Assembly (NCBI RefSeq): GCF_028745735.1
Contig: NZ_JAQZSM010000005.1
Coordinates: 62,001-126,000 of the forward strand
Direction: 5' to 3'
DNA: 64,000 nucleotides
Source: Roseinatronobacter alkalisoli
GTDB lineage: Bacteria > Pseudomonadota > Alphaproteobacteria > Rhodobacterales > Rhodobacteraceae
Positions within the stretch are counted from its first letter, which is position 1. Each line of letters begins with the position of its first letter. The notes under the pieces were generated by a model. It saw nothing but the letters and a program-made list of their open reading frames with translations. It did no database searches and was not told the origin of the DNA. The position numbers and the translations under genes were made by a program. This document shows positions 8,587 to 17,107 of this stretch, one piece after another.

Positions 8587-9086
8587 CAACCCCCGATCCG
8601 CTGGCACTTATGCATGAACATGCTTTCGACATCCGCATCAATTTCGACAAACGCTGGAGTACCGGACCAATCTATGGTGGGGCGCAGCTGGGTTATACGT
8701 CGGTGGGTGTCGGGTCCATGGTTGAAGGACCGCTGCTGAACGGGCAGCTTGTCGATTATTCTGGGGCTGACTGGCCGGTGGTGCGCGCGGATGGTGTGGT
8801 GGAACTGAACGCCCATTACATGATCCGGGCGGATGATGGCGCGCTGATCTATATCCGCAATCTGGGATATGTTCACCGGCCCTTGCGCACGCAGGGGCAG
8901 GGGCCGGACGATCCGCCCGATGTACCCGCCTATTTCCGCTGCACCCCCTATTTCAAGGCCCCGGAGGACGGCCCCCATGCATGGCTGAACCGCACAGTGA
9001 TTGTGGGCGTGGCCGTGCGCAAACCCCATGTGACCCCGGATGATCCGCCGGACCATTCGCTTTTTCGCTATTACGCCATCCGCTGA
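8583..9086 (+). CDS. Second DUF3237 protein, candidate partner PhcF/PhcG-like decarboxylase
   Basis: A 167-residue DUF3237 protein, clearly divergent from the copy at 4980 but sharing the pattern DW-(PV)-VR-x-DGV, RADDGALIYIRNLG, YFRCTPYFKAPE and AWLNRTVI. The start follows the strong ribosome site AAGAGGAGG, and the ATG overlaps the GMC stop. Two different DUF3237 genes in one operon recall the PhcF/PhcG pair, whose members each handle one enantiomer of a racemic lignin dimer. Other roles are possible because most of the family is uncharacterised. Twelve bases separate it from the next aldehyde dehydrogenase. Confidence 0.82.
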   Translation: MTTPDPLALMHEHAFDIRINFDKRWSTGPIYGGAQLGYTSVGVGSMVEGPLLNGQLVDYSGADWPVVRADGVVELNAHYMIRADDGALIYIRNLGYVHRPLRTQGQGPDDPPDVPAYFRCTPYFKAPEDGPHAWLNRTVIVGVAVRKPHVTPDDPPDHSLFRYYAIR

Positions 9087-9098
9087 GGGAAACCTGAT

Positions 9099-10601
9099 AT
9101 GAACCAGATGTTCGACCCTGCCCGCCCAGATGCGCTGTGCGCTGAACTGGCTGCCGCCCCCCGCAAATTGCTGATCGACGGTGCGTTCCACGACGCAGAG
9201 AAAGGTCAGGTGCTTGACGTGATCGACCCTGCCACGGGCCGGAAATTCGCCGAGGCCACTGCCGGGGGCGCGGCGGATATTGACGCAGCTGTCATGGCGG
9301 CCCGTCGCGCGTTCGACGATGGTCGCTGGACCGGGCTGCCACCCGCGCGGCGTCAGGATTTGCTGCTGAAACTGGCTGATCTGATCGCGCGCGATGCTGA
9401 AGAACTGGCGCTGCTTGAAACTATGGATAACGGCATGCCCTTCATGATGGCGCGCATGGGCGGGGCCATGGGCGCTGTTGGTATGCTGCGCTACTTCGCG
9501 GGCTGGGCCACCAAGGTAAGTGGCGAAACCATCACCCCTTCATGGCCCGGTGAATGGCTGGGCTATACGCGGCGCGAACCGGTGGGCGTGGTCGCCGCGA
9601 TCACCCCGTGGAATTTTCCACTGGCAATGGAAGTCGGCAAACTGTCGGCAGCGCTGGCTGCAGGCTGCACTGTGGTCCTGAAACCGGCTGAACAGACGCC
9701 CCTGTCCGCAGTGAAACTGGGCGAGTTGATCTGCGAAGCAGGCTTTCCCGATGGTGTGGTCAATATTGTCACCGGTACAGGTGCGGAAGCTGGCGCGCCG
9801 CTGGTTACCCATCCCGGTATCGACAAGATTTCCTTCACCGGATCGACCGTGGTGGGCCAACATATTCTGCGCGAAAGTGCGGGCACCATGAAGCGGGTGA
9901 CACTGGAACTGGGCGGCAAGTCGCCCACCTTCATTTTCGCGGATGCCGATCTTGGTCGCGCCATCCCGGCGGCAGCGCAAGGGATATTCGGCAATGCCGG
10001 ACAGGTCTGCGCGGCGGGATCGCGGCTGTTTGTGCATGAAAGCGTCTTTGATCAGGTGATGGAGGGGATCACCGAACGCGCAAAAACCCTGAAAATCGGC
10101 GCAGGTCTGGAACCGGGAACCGAGATGGGCCCGCTGGTCAGTGCCGTGCAGCGCGACCGGGTGATGGGCTATATAGACGCGGGGCGCAATGCGGGCGTAA
10201 GCCTGCTGACCGGTGGTGGCACATTGGGCGAGGGTGGATATTTCGTCGAACCCACAGTGCTGGTTGAACCGGGTGCGCACTTGTCGGTTGTCCGTGAAGA
10301 AATCTTTGGCCCGGTGCTTTGTGCCATGCGCTTTGGCGACGATGACCTTGACGCGCTGGCCGCGCGCGGCAACGATACGCAATACGGTCTGTCTTCGGCC
10401 ATCTGGACGCAAGACATCACCGCCGCCCATAAACTGGCCAATCGGCTGCGCGCGGGAACTGTGCGCATCAACGGTTCCGGCCCGCCCGATCCCGCATTGC
10501 CGCTGGGCGGCTATAAGGCATCTGGCTTCGGGCGCGAAAACGGGCGCGCGGGGCTGGAAATCTTCACTGAACTCAAGACGGTCACCGTCTCGCTCAACTG
10601 A
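9099..10601 (+). CDS. NAD(P)-dependent aldehyde dehydrogenase (first of three)
   Basis: A 500-residue ALDH superfamily enzyme oxidising an aldehyde to its acid with NAD(P)+. The cofactor region has PWNFPLAM and GSTVVGQ; the general base is E270 in LELGGK and the nucleophile C304 in GQVCAAGSR. It resembles the phenylacetaldehyde/betaine-aldehyde branch. Within the operon it could oxidise the aldehyde made by the GMC enzyme or one of the two aldehydes from stilbene cleavage. Three ALDH genes in a row match a pathway with several distinct aromatic aldehydes, but assignment of each to a substrate is not possible from sequence. Confidence 0.92.
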   Translation: MNQMFDPARPDALCAELAAAPRKLLIDGAFHDAEKGQVLDVIDPATGRKFAEATAGGAADIDAAVMAARRAFDDGRWTGLPPARRQDLLLKLADLIARDAEELALLETMDNGMPFMMARMGGAMGAVGMLRYFAGWATKVSGETITPSWPGEWLGYTRREPVGVVAAITPWNFPLAMEVGKLSAALAAGCTVVLKPAEQTPLSAVKLGELICEAGFPDGVVNIVTGTGAEAGAPLVTHPGIDKISFTGSTVVGQHILRESAGTMKRVTLELGGKSPTFIFADADLGRAIPAAAQGIFGNAGQVCAAGSRLFVHESVFDQVMEGITERAKTLKIGAGLEPGTEMGPLVSAVQRDRVMGYIDAGRNAGVSLLTGGGTLGEGGYFVEPTVLVEPGAHLSVVREEIFGPVLCAMRFGDDDLDALAARGNDTQYGLSSAIWTQDITAAHKLANRLRAGTVRINGSGPPDPALPLGGYKASGFGRENGRAGLEIFTELKTVTVSLN

Positions 10602-10617
10602 CGCCATGGAGGGCATC

Positions 10618-12069
10618 ATGAACACCACGATGAGAGAGGCCGACACCTATCCGGTCCTGAAACTGCATATTGACGGCGAATGGATCAAGGCGGGCGCCCG
10701 CCGGACCTTCGATGTGCTGAACCCCGCGACCGGGGCCGTGCTGGCACATCTGCCGCTGGTCGATGCCAGTGATCTGGACAGGGCACTGGATGCGGCTGAC
10801 CGCGGGTTCAGGCTATGGCGCAAATCCACGCCAGAGGAACGCGCGGCGGTTCTGAACGGTGCGGCGCGACGGCTGCGCGAGCGTGCTGATACGATCGCGC
10901 GCAATGCGACGCTGGAAGAAGGCAAAACCTTCGCTGAAACCCGGCTGGAAGTGATGGTCACTGCCAACCTGTTTGAATTCTACGCGGGCGAAGCCAAGCG
11001 TACCTACGGCCGCGTTCTGGTGCGACCCGAAGGCCAGCGTTCCATTGTTGTCAAGGAACCTGTGGGGCCGGTCGCGGCCTTTGCGCCGTGGAATTTTCCG
11101 ATCGCGAACCCCGGCCGCAAACTGGGAGCGCCGATTGCTGCGGGCTGCTCGGTTATCCTGAAACCCGCCGAGGAAGCGCCAGCTTCGGCCATGGCGGTGG
11201 TGGAGACGTTGGTGGATTCCGGCCTGCCCGCCGGTGTGTGCCAATTGGTCTTTGGTGTGCCCGACGAAGTGTCGCGCCATCTGCTGGCCTCGAAAGTCCT
11301 GCGCAAGGTCAGTTTTACTGGCTCTACGGTGGTAGGCACCCACCTGATGAAGCTGGCCGCCGACAATGCATTGCGCACGACGATGGAACTTGGCGGCCAT
11401 GCGCCGGTTGTAGTGTTTGATGACTGTGATTTCGACCGGACAATCAACATGCTGACAACAGCCAAAATCCGCAACAGCGGGCAGGTTTGCGTGTCGCCCA
11501 CGCGGTTCTACATTCATGAAAACATTCATGACCGGTTTGTTGCGGCAATCAGCGAACGGCTGTCGCAGGTCAAGGTCGGGAACGGGCTGAACCCCGATGT
11601 GCAGATGGGGCCGATGGCCAATGCGCGCCGCCCCGAAGCGATTGAGGGGCTGTTGCAGGACGCGGTTTCAAAAGGGGCCGAAATCCGCACAGGGGGTGAG
11701 CGTATCGGCAATGAGGGGTTCTTCTTTCAGCCCACTGTGCTGGCCAATATGTCGAATGACATGCGGATCATGAATGAAGAACCTTTTGGCCCCGTCGTGT
11801 CCATACTGCCGTTCCGTGACTTTGACGAAGTTGTTGCGCAGGCCAACAGGCTGCCCTTCGGACTGGCCGCATATGCGTTTACTGAAAACGGGCGGCTGGC
11901 CAACCGAATCGGCGCAGCTTTGGAAAGCGGCATGGTCGGGATAAATGCAGTGGTCATGGCCGCGCCCGACAGCCCGTTCCAGGGCGTCAAGCATTCCGGC
12001 CACGGGGCCGAGGATGGGCCCGAAGGGGTTGAGGCGTGCCTCGTCTCGAAGGTCATACATCAACTTTGA
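10618..12069 (+). CDS. NAD(P)-dependent aldehyde dehydrogenase, succinate-semialdehyde-dehydrogenase-like (second of three)
   Basis: A 483-residue ALDH with general base E257 (MELGGH) and nucleophile C291 (GQVCVSPTR). Wording such as ATLEEGKTFAET, GPVAAFAPWNFPIANPGRKLG and the NAVVMAAPDSPFQGVKHSG tail places it in the GabD-like branch, which also contains lignin-aldehyde enzymes. The start at 10618 follows GGAGGG; an in-frame ATG at 10606 lies on that ribosome site and is unlikely. It is 16 bases behind the first ALDH. The real substrate may be an aromatic aldehyde rather than succinate semialdehyde. Confidence 0.9.
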   Translation: MNTTMREADTYPVLKLHIDGEWIKAGARRTFDVLNPATGAVLAHLPLVDASDLDRALDAADRGFRLWRKSTPEERAAVLNGAARRLRERADTIARNATLEEGKTFAETRLEVMVTANLFEFYAGEAKRTYGRVLVRPEGQRSIVVKEPVGPVAAFAPWNFPIANPGRKLGAPIAAGCSVILKPAEEAPASAMAVVETLVDSGLPAGVCQLVFGVPDEVSRHLLASKVLRKVSFTGSTVVGTHLMKLAADNALRTTMELGGHAPVVVFDDCDFDRTINMLTTAKIRNSGQVCVSPTRFYIHENIHDRFVAAISERLSQVKVGNGLNPDVQMGPMANARRPEAIEGLLQDAVSKGAEIRTGGERIGNEGFFFQPTVLANMSNDMRIMNEEPFGPVVSILPFRDFDEVVAQANRLPFGLAAYAFTENGRLANRIGAALESGMVGINAVVMAAPDSPFQGVKHSGHGAEDGPEGVEACLVSKVIHQL

Positions 12070-12117
12070 GTGTTTCATCAGAAGGTCGGGGATCGCCCGG
12101 CCCAAGGAGGACGAAAA

Positions 12118-13566
12118 ATGAAGATCGACATGCTGATTGACGGCGCACCCGTCAGTGCGAAAAGCGGCAAGACCTATGAACGTATCGACCCGTTCACTGG
12201 CGAGGTTGCGACAGTCGCGGCGGCAGCGACCGCTGATGATGTGCCGGGGATCGTTGCATCCGCGCAGGAAGCGTTTGAAGGCTGGTCCCGGACCGGGCCG
12301 AACGCGCGCCGCAAGATCCTGAACAAGGCCGCTGATATTCTTGAAAGCAAGGTGGATGAATTCACCAGACTGATCATCGCGGAAACCGGTGCAACTGGGC
12401 CTTGGGCCGGGTTCAACGTGGCGTTTGCGGCGGGGGTCTTGCGCGAAGCGGCGTCGATGACTACCCAGATCACGGGCGAGATCATTCCGTCCGACAAGGC
12501 CGGTTCCATGGCGATGGGCCAGCGCAAGCCGCTGGGCGTCTGTCTTGGCATGGCGCCATGGAACGCGCCGGTCATCCTGGGGGTGCGCGCGATTGCGATG
12601 CCGCTGGCATGCGGCAACTCGGTCATTCTGAAGGCGTCAGAGGCATGTCCAGGCACGCACCGGCTGATCGGGGATGTACTGGCGGAAGCCGGGTTGCCCA
12701 AAGGTGTGCTGAATGTGGTGACCAATGCCCCCGAAGATGCCGCCGATCTGGTGGCAGCGCTGATCAGCCATGATGCGGTGAAGCATGTGAACTTCACCGG
12801 GTCTACGGCTGTCGGGCGGATCATCGGCCGGCTTGCGGGTGAGAACCTGAAGCCCGTGCTGCTGGAACTGGGCGGCAAGGCGCCGCTGGTTGTTCTGGAT
12901 GATGCCGATATTGACGGTGCGGTGAATGCCGCCGTGTTCGGGGCGTTCATGAATCAGGGCCAGATCTGCATGTCCACCGAACGCATTATCGTGGACGAAA
13001 AAATTGCCGATGATTTCGTTGCGAAACTGTCTGCGCGGGCCGCGTCGCTGCCTGCGGGCGATCCGCGTGGCAAGGTGGCGCTTGGCGCGCTGATATCCGA
13101 AGCCGCCGCCGAAAAGATGGACTCGCTGGTGGATGACGCTGTGTCGAAAGGCGCGAAGCTGACCGCAGGCGGTGCGCGCAAGGGCGCTGTAGTGCCCGCC
13201 GGTGTACTTGACGGGGTCACGCCCCAGATGCGTATCTACCGTGAGGAGAGCTTCGGCCCGGTCAAGTCGGTCATCCGCGTGAATGGCGATGACGAAGCGG
13301 TGCGCGTGGCCAATGACACGGAATACGGCCTGTCAGCGGCGGTTCATGGCGGGGATCTGAAGCGTGCGATGGCCGTGGCTGACCGGATCAAATCCGGTAT
13401 CTGCCATATCAACGGGCCCACTGTATCGGACGAGGCGCAGATGCCCTTTGGCGGCGTCAAGGCGTCGGGGCATGGCCGGTTCGGCGGCAAGGCCGGGATC
13501 GACGCCTTTACGGATTGGCGCTGGCTTACCATCGAAGACCCGCACAAACAGCATTACCCGTTCTAA
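12118..13566 (+). CDS. Aromatic aldehyde dehydrogenase, salicylaldehyde/vanillin-dehydrogenase-like (third of three)
   Basis: A 482-residue ALDH with general base E250 (LLELGGK) and nucleophile C284 in NQGQICMSTER. That pattern and APWNAPVILGVRA are typical of the salicylaldehyde, benzaldehyde and vanillin dehydrogenases. An AAGGAGG ribosome site precedes the ATG at 12118. As last gene of the operon it is a good candidate for vanillin oxidation after stilbene cleavage, producing vanillate. A strong stem-loop follows at 13573. The aromatic-aldehyde class is likely; vanillin itself is inference. Confidence 0.9.
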   Translation: MKIDMLIDGAPVSAKSGKTYERIDPFTGEVATVAAAATADDVPGIVASAQEAFEGWSRTGPNARRKILNKAADILESKVDEFTRLIIAETGATGPWAGFNVAFAAGVLREAASMTTQITGEIIPSDKAGSMAMGQRKPLGVCLGMAPWNAPVILGVRAIAMPLACGNSVILKASEACPGTHRLIGDVLAEAGLPKGVLNVVTNAPEDAADLVAALISHDAVKHVNFTGSTAVGRIIGRLAGENLKPVLLELGGKAPLVVLDDADIDGAVNAAVFGAFMNQGQICMSTERIIVDEKIADDFVAKLSARAASLPAGDPRGKVALGALISEAAAEKMDSLVDDAVSKGAKLTAGGARKGAVVPAGVLDGVTPQMRIYREESFGPVKSVIRVNGDDEAVRVANDTEYGLSAAVHGGDLKRAMAVADRIKSGICHINGPTVSDEAQMPFGGVKASGHGRFGGKAGIDAFTDWRWLTIEDPHKQHYPF

Positions 13567-13572
13567 GTCGCA

Positions 13573-13619
13573 GTCAATGCGTGCCGTGTTCATTCGCATT
13601 CACGCGGGCACGCATTGAC
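13573..13619 (+). terminator. Stem-loop after the catabolic operon, probable terminator
   Basis: A perfect 13-base inverted repeat, GTCAATGCGTGCC (13573-13585) and GGCACGCATTGAC (13607-13619), with a 21-base loop. The T-rich TATTGTTTTA follows. It begins seven bases after the last aldehyde dehydrogenase stop. It could also protect the 3' end of the mRNA. Confidence 0.6.
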
Positions 13620-13625
13620 GTATTG

Positions 13626-13639
13626 TTTTACCAGTAAAA
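13626..13639. promoter_or_regulatory. Palindrome TTTTAC-CA-GTAAAA, third copy of the putative MarR site
   Basis: It shares the core TTACCAGTAA with the palindrome upstream of the tandem MarR gene at 3078-3089. It lies directly after the operon terminator and before an unexplained stretch, so it may control a transcript running toward 14050. Confidence 0.4.
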
Positions 13640-14017
13640 GCTCGGAACTGGATATCACTTCCAGGAGACATGCGTTGAGTTGGAGCATAATCGCTTCAAG
13701 CCGAAACCGCGCCCTTGGCGAGTGGCTACTGGCATGAAGGGGGCGCCCATAGGCACGGAATCGATGGCGCAGCCTGCTGCGCCATCAGTGGGCCGTCCCG
13801 CGGCCTGCCGATACCGCCAGCGACAGGCCAAGCCTTGGATGTCGGGGTATTCCGCCTGCATAAAGTGAACTTCTAAAACGTGGGACCGGCAATCCCCAGC
13901 CCACCGCTGGCTTGATCAAAGCGGTAACGTTCCCTTCAGGCCAGAACCGACCCGCGCTTGCGTGGAACCTGATATGGTCGGACGACAAGCGTGATCGATG
14001 GCTGGCTGAAGCCGCCG
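13640..14017 (+). other. Unexplained intergenic stretch between an operator-like palindrome and a strong terminator
   Basis: About 380 bases with no convincing gene on either strand. Open frames of 60-70 codons occur (for example 13680-13868) but lack a clear ribosome site and resemble nothing I know. The arrangement of a palindrome on the left and an intrinsic terminator on the right would suit a small RNA or a degraded gene. Confidence 0.35.
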
Positions 14018-14053
14018 ACCGTCCGGGGCGATGGCGCTGCGGACGGTTTTTTT
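14018..14053 (+). terminator. Strong intrinsic terminator
   Basis: ACCGTCCG (14018-14025) pairs with CGGACGGT (14040-14047) around a 14-base loop and runs into seven T residues at 14047-14053. On the plus strand it would end any transcript from 13626 onward and shields the convergent decarboxylase operon. Confidence 0.8.
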
Positions 14054-14120
14054 GTGGTGAACCTGTAAAGGAAAGGGGGGGGGCGGCAATTCAGGTGCCG
14101 CCCCTGTCAGCTGTGTCAGA

Positions 14121-15188
14121 TCAGATCTTGAAGACCTTGCGCGCGTTGTCTTCGAAAAATGCTTTCTTGATCGCGTCATCTACGTCCATATGATCGAAGA
14201 CGCCAACCTCGCCCTGAACGAACTGCCACGGATAATCCATTGCGTACATCATCCGGTCTTTGCCGATCACGTCCTGCACGTATTTCACCGGCGGCGTCCA
14301 GCCCACACCAGAAGAGGTGTAGTAGAAATTATCGCACAGATAGTCCCATGCCCGACGCTTCAGCGGCTGAACATTCGGGTAGCGCCCGGTTTTTGAGATA
14401 TGTCCGTGCATATAGTCGATTCGGTAGAGCCAGTAGGGCAGCGCCTCGCCGCAATGGCCCAGAACGATGTTAAGTTTGGGGAACCGGTCGAACAGGCCCG
14501 ACACCACAAGCCGCAGCGCATGCAGTCCGGTTTCGCAGGCAAACCCATAGACTGCGGCGTCCAGCCCGCGCGGCAGGAACGGATCGATCATGTCGGCGGG
14601 TGGCGTGTTGGGGTGCAGATAGATCGGCACATCCAGCGCCTCGGCGGCTTCAAACAGGCCCCAGTATTTTTCATCGTCCAGATAAACGCCCATCGTGTGG
14701 GAATTCAGGATACCGCCGCGCAGGCCCAGTTTGGTCACGCCGCGCTCCAGCTCCTTCTCGGCCTGACCAATATCCAGCGGTGAAAATGCGGCAAGGCCGA
14801 CAAAACGGTTGGGATGCGCCGCGATCCCTTCGGCAAGCATGTCATTGGCCATGGTAGCAAGCGCGCTTGCCTGCGCGGGTTCAAACACCTGCACACCGGG
14901 TGATGACAGGGCGAGCACGGCCATGTCTATGCCGCTTTCGTCCATGTCCCGCAGCCGTTCGTCACCCAGCGACTGAATGCGCCGGTTATGGGCGCGCGCC
15001 TTGTCGGTGGTGGATTTGCCGAAAAACCCCCACAGGCTGCGGAACCCCGGGTCGGTTATCGTGCCATCGTCCAGACCCTTGATGTACAGATCCATGATTT
15101 CCGGCGGCAGCCATGCTTCCTCGGCCGCGATCCGCTTATAGGGTGGGTTTTCAACACGCGGGGGCATGGCGGGATAGCGTTCACTCAT
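14121..15188 (-). CDS. Amidohydrolase-family decarboxylase (LigW / gamma-resorcylate decarboxylase / ACMSD-like)
   Basis: A 355-residue metal-dependent decarboxylase of the amidohydrolase superfamily. Expected metal and active-site residues are the EEAW motif at 23-26, which replaces the HxH of ordinary amidohydrolases as in LigW, plus H192 (LHPNTP), H245 (LGHCGE) and D318 (MDYPW). DMDESGIDMAVLALSSPGVQ is typical of hydroxybenzoate decarboxylases. LigW of Sphingobium SYK-6 removes the 5-carboxyl group of 5-carboxyvanillate, a product of phenylcoumaran and biphenyl catabolism. Position opposite the stilbene operon suggests the same job here. Its ATG overlaps the stop of the TRAP permease gene, so the two are coupled. 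Confidence 0.87.
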   Translation of the reverse strand: MSERYPAMPPRVENPPYKRIAAEEAWLPPEIMDLYIKGLDDGTITDPGFRSLWGFFGKSTTDKARAHNRRIQSLGDERLRDMDESGIDMAVLALSSPGVQVFEPAQASALATMANDMLAEGIAAHPNRFVGLAAFSPLDIGQAEKELERGVTKLGLRGGILNSHTMGVYLDDEKYWGLFEAAEALDVPIYLHPNTPPADMIDPFLPRGLDAAVYGFACETGLHALRLVVSGLFDRFPKLNIVLGHCGEALPYWLYRIDYMHGHISKTGRYPNVQPLKRRAWDYLCDNFYYTSSGVGWTPPVKYVQDVIGKDRMMYAMDYPWQFVQGEVGVFDHMDVDDAIKKAFFEDNARKVFKI

Positions 15189-17077
15189 TCAGTGTTTCCT
15201 TCAGGTTTCAGGCGCAGCGCGCCATCGGTGTGCGTGCCTTCACGGCGCGCGATGAAAATAGCCGCGACCACACCCAGGATGGCGATGATCAACGCCGCCG
15301 TGGATGCGGGTGGAATAACGGCAGTCGTGGCCCCTATGGCCAGCGCAAGCACCCCTGCACCCAGCCTTCGCACCCTACCGCCATAGGCGCGGGGATTTGC
15401 CAGAACTTCGGCCAGCAGGAACCCGGCGACGCCCACAGTTGCGACCGATACGGCAATTTCATGCCATGTACCCTGCCAGACCAGTGCGGGGTTCAGGGCA
15501 AAGACGAAGGGCAGCAGATAGGCCGTGATTGCCAGTTTTATGCCGGTCACGCCGGTCTGCCACATGTCCGACCCCGCGATGGACGCAGCCGCATAGCTGG
15601 CAATTGCGACCGGCGGGGTCAGCATTGACAATAGTCCGAAATAGAAAATGAAAAGATGCGCGGACATCTGGGCCACGCCCGCCTGCACCAGCGCAGGCGC
15701 AAGCAGGACGGAAATTACCACATAAACCCCGGTTGTCGGCATTCCCACGCCAAGGATTATCGCAAGCGTGGCTGTTGCCGCCAGCAGCGCAAGCACCCCC
15801 CCCGCGGCGGCGATTTTGCCAAGCGCCAGCGTCAGGGCGAATCCCAGACCGGTGACATTGATGGTGCCGATCACGATACCCGCCACCGCACTGACAAGGA
15901 TCACCGGAATCAGCGTGCGCCCTGATCTGGCAAGAATATCTGCAAAGAACCTCAATGACAGCATTTCACGCGGTGTGCGGATCAGGTTCAGCGCCAGCGC
16001 ACTGATGGCCGAATAAAGCGCGGCCTTGCCGGGGCTGTAGCCCAGCACGAACAGAAACCAGATCAGCACACCAAGGGGTGCTATCAGGGGCCATGCCCCG
16101 GCCAGCGCGCCGCCCACGCGGGGCAGGTTTTCGCGCGGCTCGCCCATGATCCCGTGGGCGGCCGCAAACCGGTCCACCTGACGGTAAAGCAGGTAGTAAT
16201 AGAAGGCTGCGGGCAGGAATGCGGCAACGACTACATCAGCATATCCCACCTGCAGGAATTCGGCGATGACAAAAGCTGTCGCCCCCATCACCGGCGGTGC
16301 GATCTGTCCGCCGTTTGACGCCACGGCCTCGATGGCGGCGGCATGGCGTGACGGGAAGCCTGCGCGTTTCATCATCGGAATTGTGACAACGCCGGTGGAC
16401 ATGACATTGGCGACTGTTGACCCGGACAATGTGCCAAACAATGACGAGGCAAGGATCGCGACCTTCGCGGGGCCGCCGCGCCTGTGCCCCATCAGCGCCA
16501 TGGCCAGCCGCGTCATTGCATCGGACCCGCCAACAGCGGTCAGCACCACACCAAAGACGACGAACCCCAGAATCTGGTTTGCCGCCACATTCAGGACCAG
16601 ACCGGGCACACCGTTGGAGTCGCTATAGATGTACAGCAGGTAACGCGCGGGCCGCAGATATGCGCCTTCAAATATTCCCGGCCCCAGCCAGCCCAGAAAC
16701 CCGTAGGCCATGAAAATCAGCCCGAGCACGGCCAGAACCAGACCGCAGTTGCGCCGCGTCGCCTCCACAGTTCCGGCGATGGCGATCAGCGCAGGCACCC
16801 ATTTTTCCGGCCCGCGGATATGCGCCGTAAGCAGCCAGCCTTCATAGTTCCAGGCCAGCCATAGCCAGCCGGACATCGCCAGAACGCCGAATGCGACATC
16901 CGGCCAGCGCCACAACCCATTGCGCGGGGCGGCAAGGAAACCGGCAAGAACAGCCACGCCAAGCACTGTGGCCAGATATTGCTCGGTGATGACAACCATG
17001 CCCAGACGCGCGGGCAGGTCCAGAATCCACGCGATTCCCAGCACCGGCAACAAGGCGGTGATAATGCGACTGCTCAC
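15185..17077 (-). CDS. TRAP transporter fused small/large permease (DctQM-type, TAXI system)
   Basis: A 630-residue polytopic membrane protein. The N-terminal four-helix DctQ-like part is fused to a DctM-like part, visible in SLFGTLSGSTVANVMSTGVVTIPMMKRAGF, NGGQIAPPVMGATAF and GVGMPTTGVYVVISVLLAPALV. It imports an organic acid using the sodium or proton gradient with the binding protein encoded next to it at 17108. The operon order is binding protein, permease, decarboxylase. The context suggests an aromatic acid such as a carboxylated vanillate, but TAXI substrates are rarely known. Confidence 0.92.
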   Translation of the reverse strand: MSSRIITALLPVLGIAWILDLPARLGMVVITEQYLATVLGVAVLAGFLAAPRNGLWRWPDVAFGVLAMSGWLWLAWNYEGWLLTAHIRGPEKWVPALIAIAGTVEATRRNCGLVLAVLGLIFMAYGFLGWLGPGIFEGAYLRPARYLLYIYSDSNGVPGLVLNVAANQILGFVVFGVVLTAVGGSDAMTRLAMALMGHRRGGPAKVAILASSLFGTLSGSTVANVMSTGVVTIPMMKRAGFPSRHAAAIEAVASNGGQIAPPVMGATAFVIAEFLQVGYADVVVAAFLPAAFYYYLLYRQVDRFAAAHGIMGEPRENLPRVGGALAGAWPLIAPLGVLIWFLFVLGYSPGKAALYSAISALALNLIRTPREMLSLRFFADILARSGRTLIPVILVSAVAGIVIGTINVTGLGFALTLALGKIAAAGGVLALLAATATLAIILGVGMPTTGVYVVISVLLAPALVQAGVAQMSAHLFIFYFGLLSMLTPPVAIASYAAASIAGSDMWQTGVTGIKLAITAYLLPFVFALNPALVWQGTWHEIAVSVATVGVAGFLLAEVLANPRAYGGRVRRLGAGVLALAIGATTAVIPPASTAALIIAILGVVAAIFIARREGTHTDGALRLKPEGNTE

Positions 17078-17107
17078 AATGGTTCCCCCGGTGCTCTGGT
17101 GCCTGAC

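Noticed and set aside
9540-10646. Long open frame of 368 codons on the minus strand
   Set aside because: It is antisense to two secure aldehyde dehydrogenase genes, has no ribosome site or family resemblance, and reflects the GC-rich codon pattern.
13657-13675. CCAGGAGACATGC resembles a cobalamin B12 box
   Set aside because: A B12 box lies at the 3' end of a roughly 200-base aptamer. The other aptamer landmarks are absent upstream, where the aldehyde dehydrogenase ends only 90 bases away.
13680-13868. Small gene or insertion-sequence remnant between the operons
   Set aside because: No terminal repeats, target duplication or transposase motif could be recognised in either strand.
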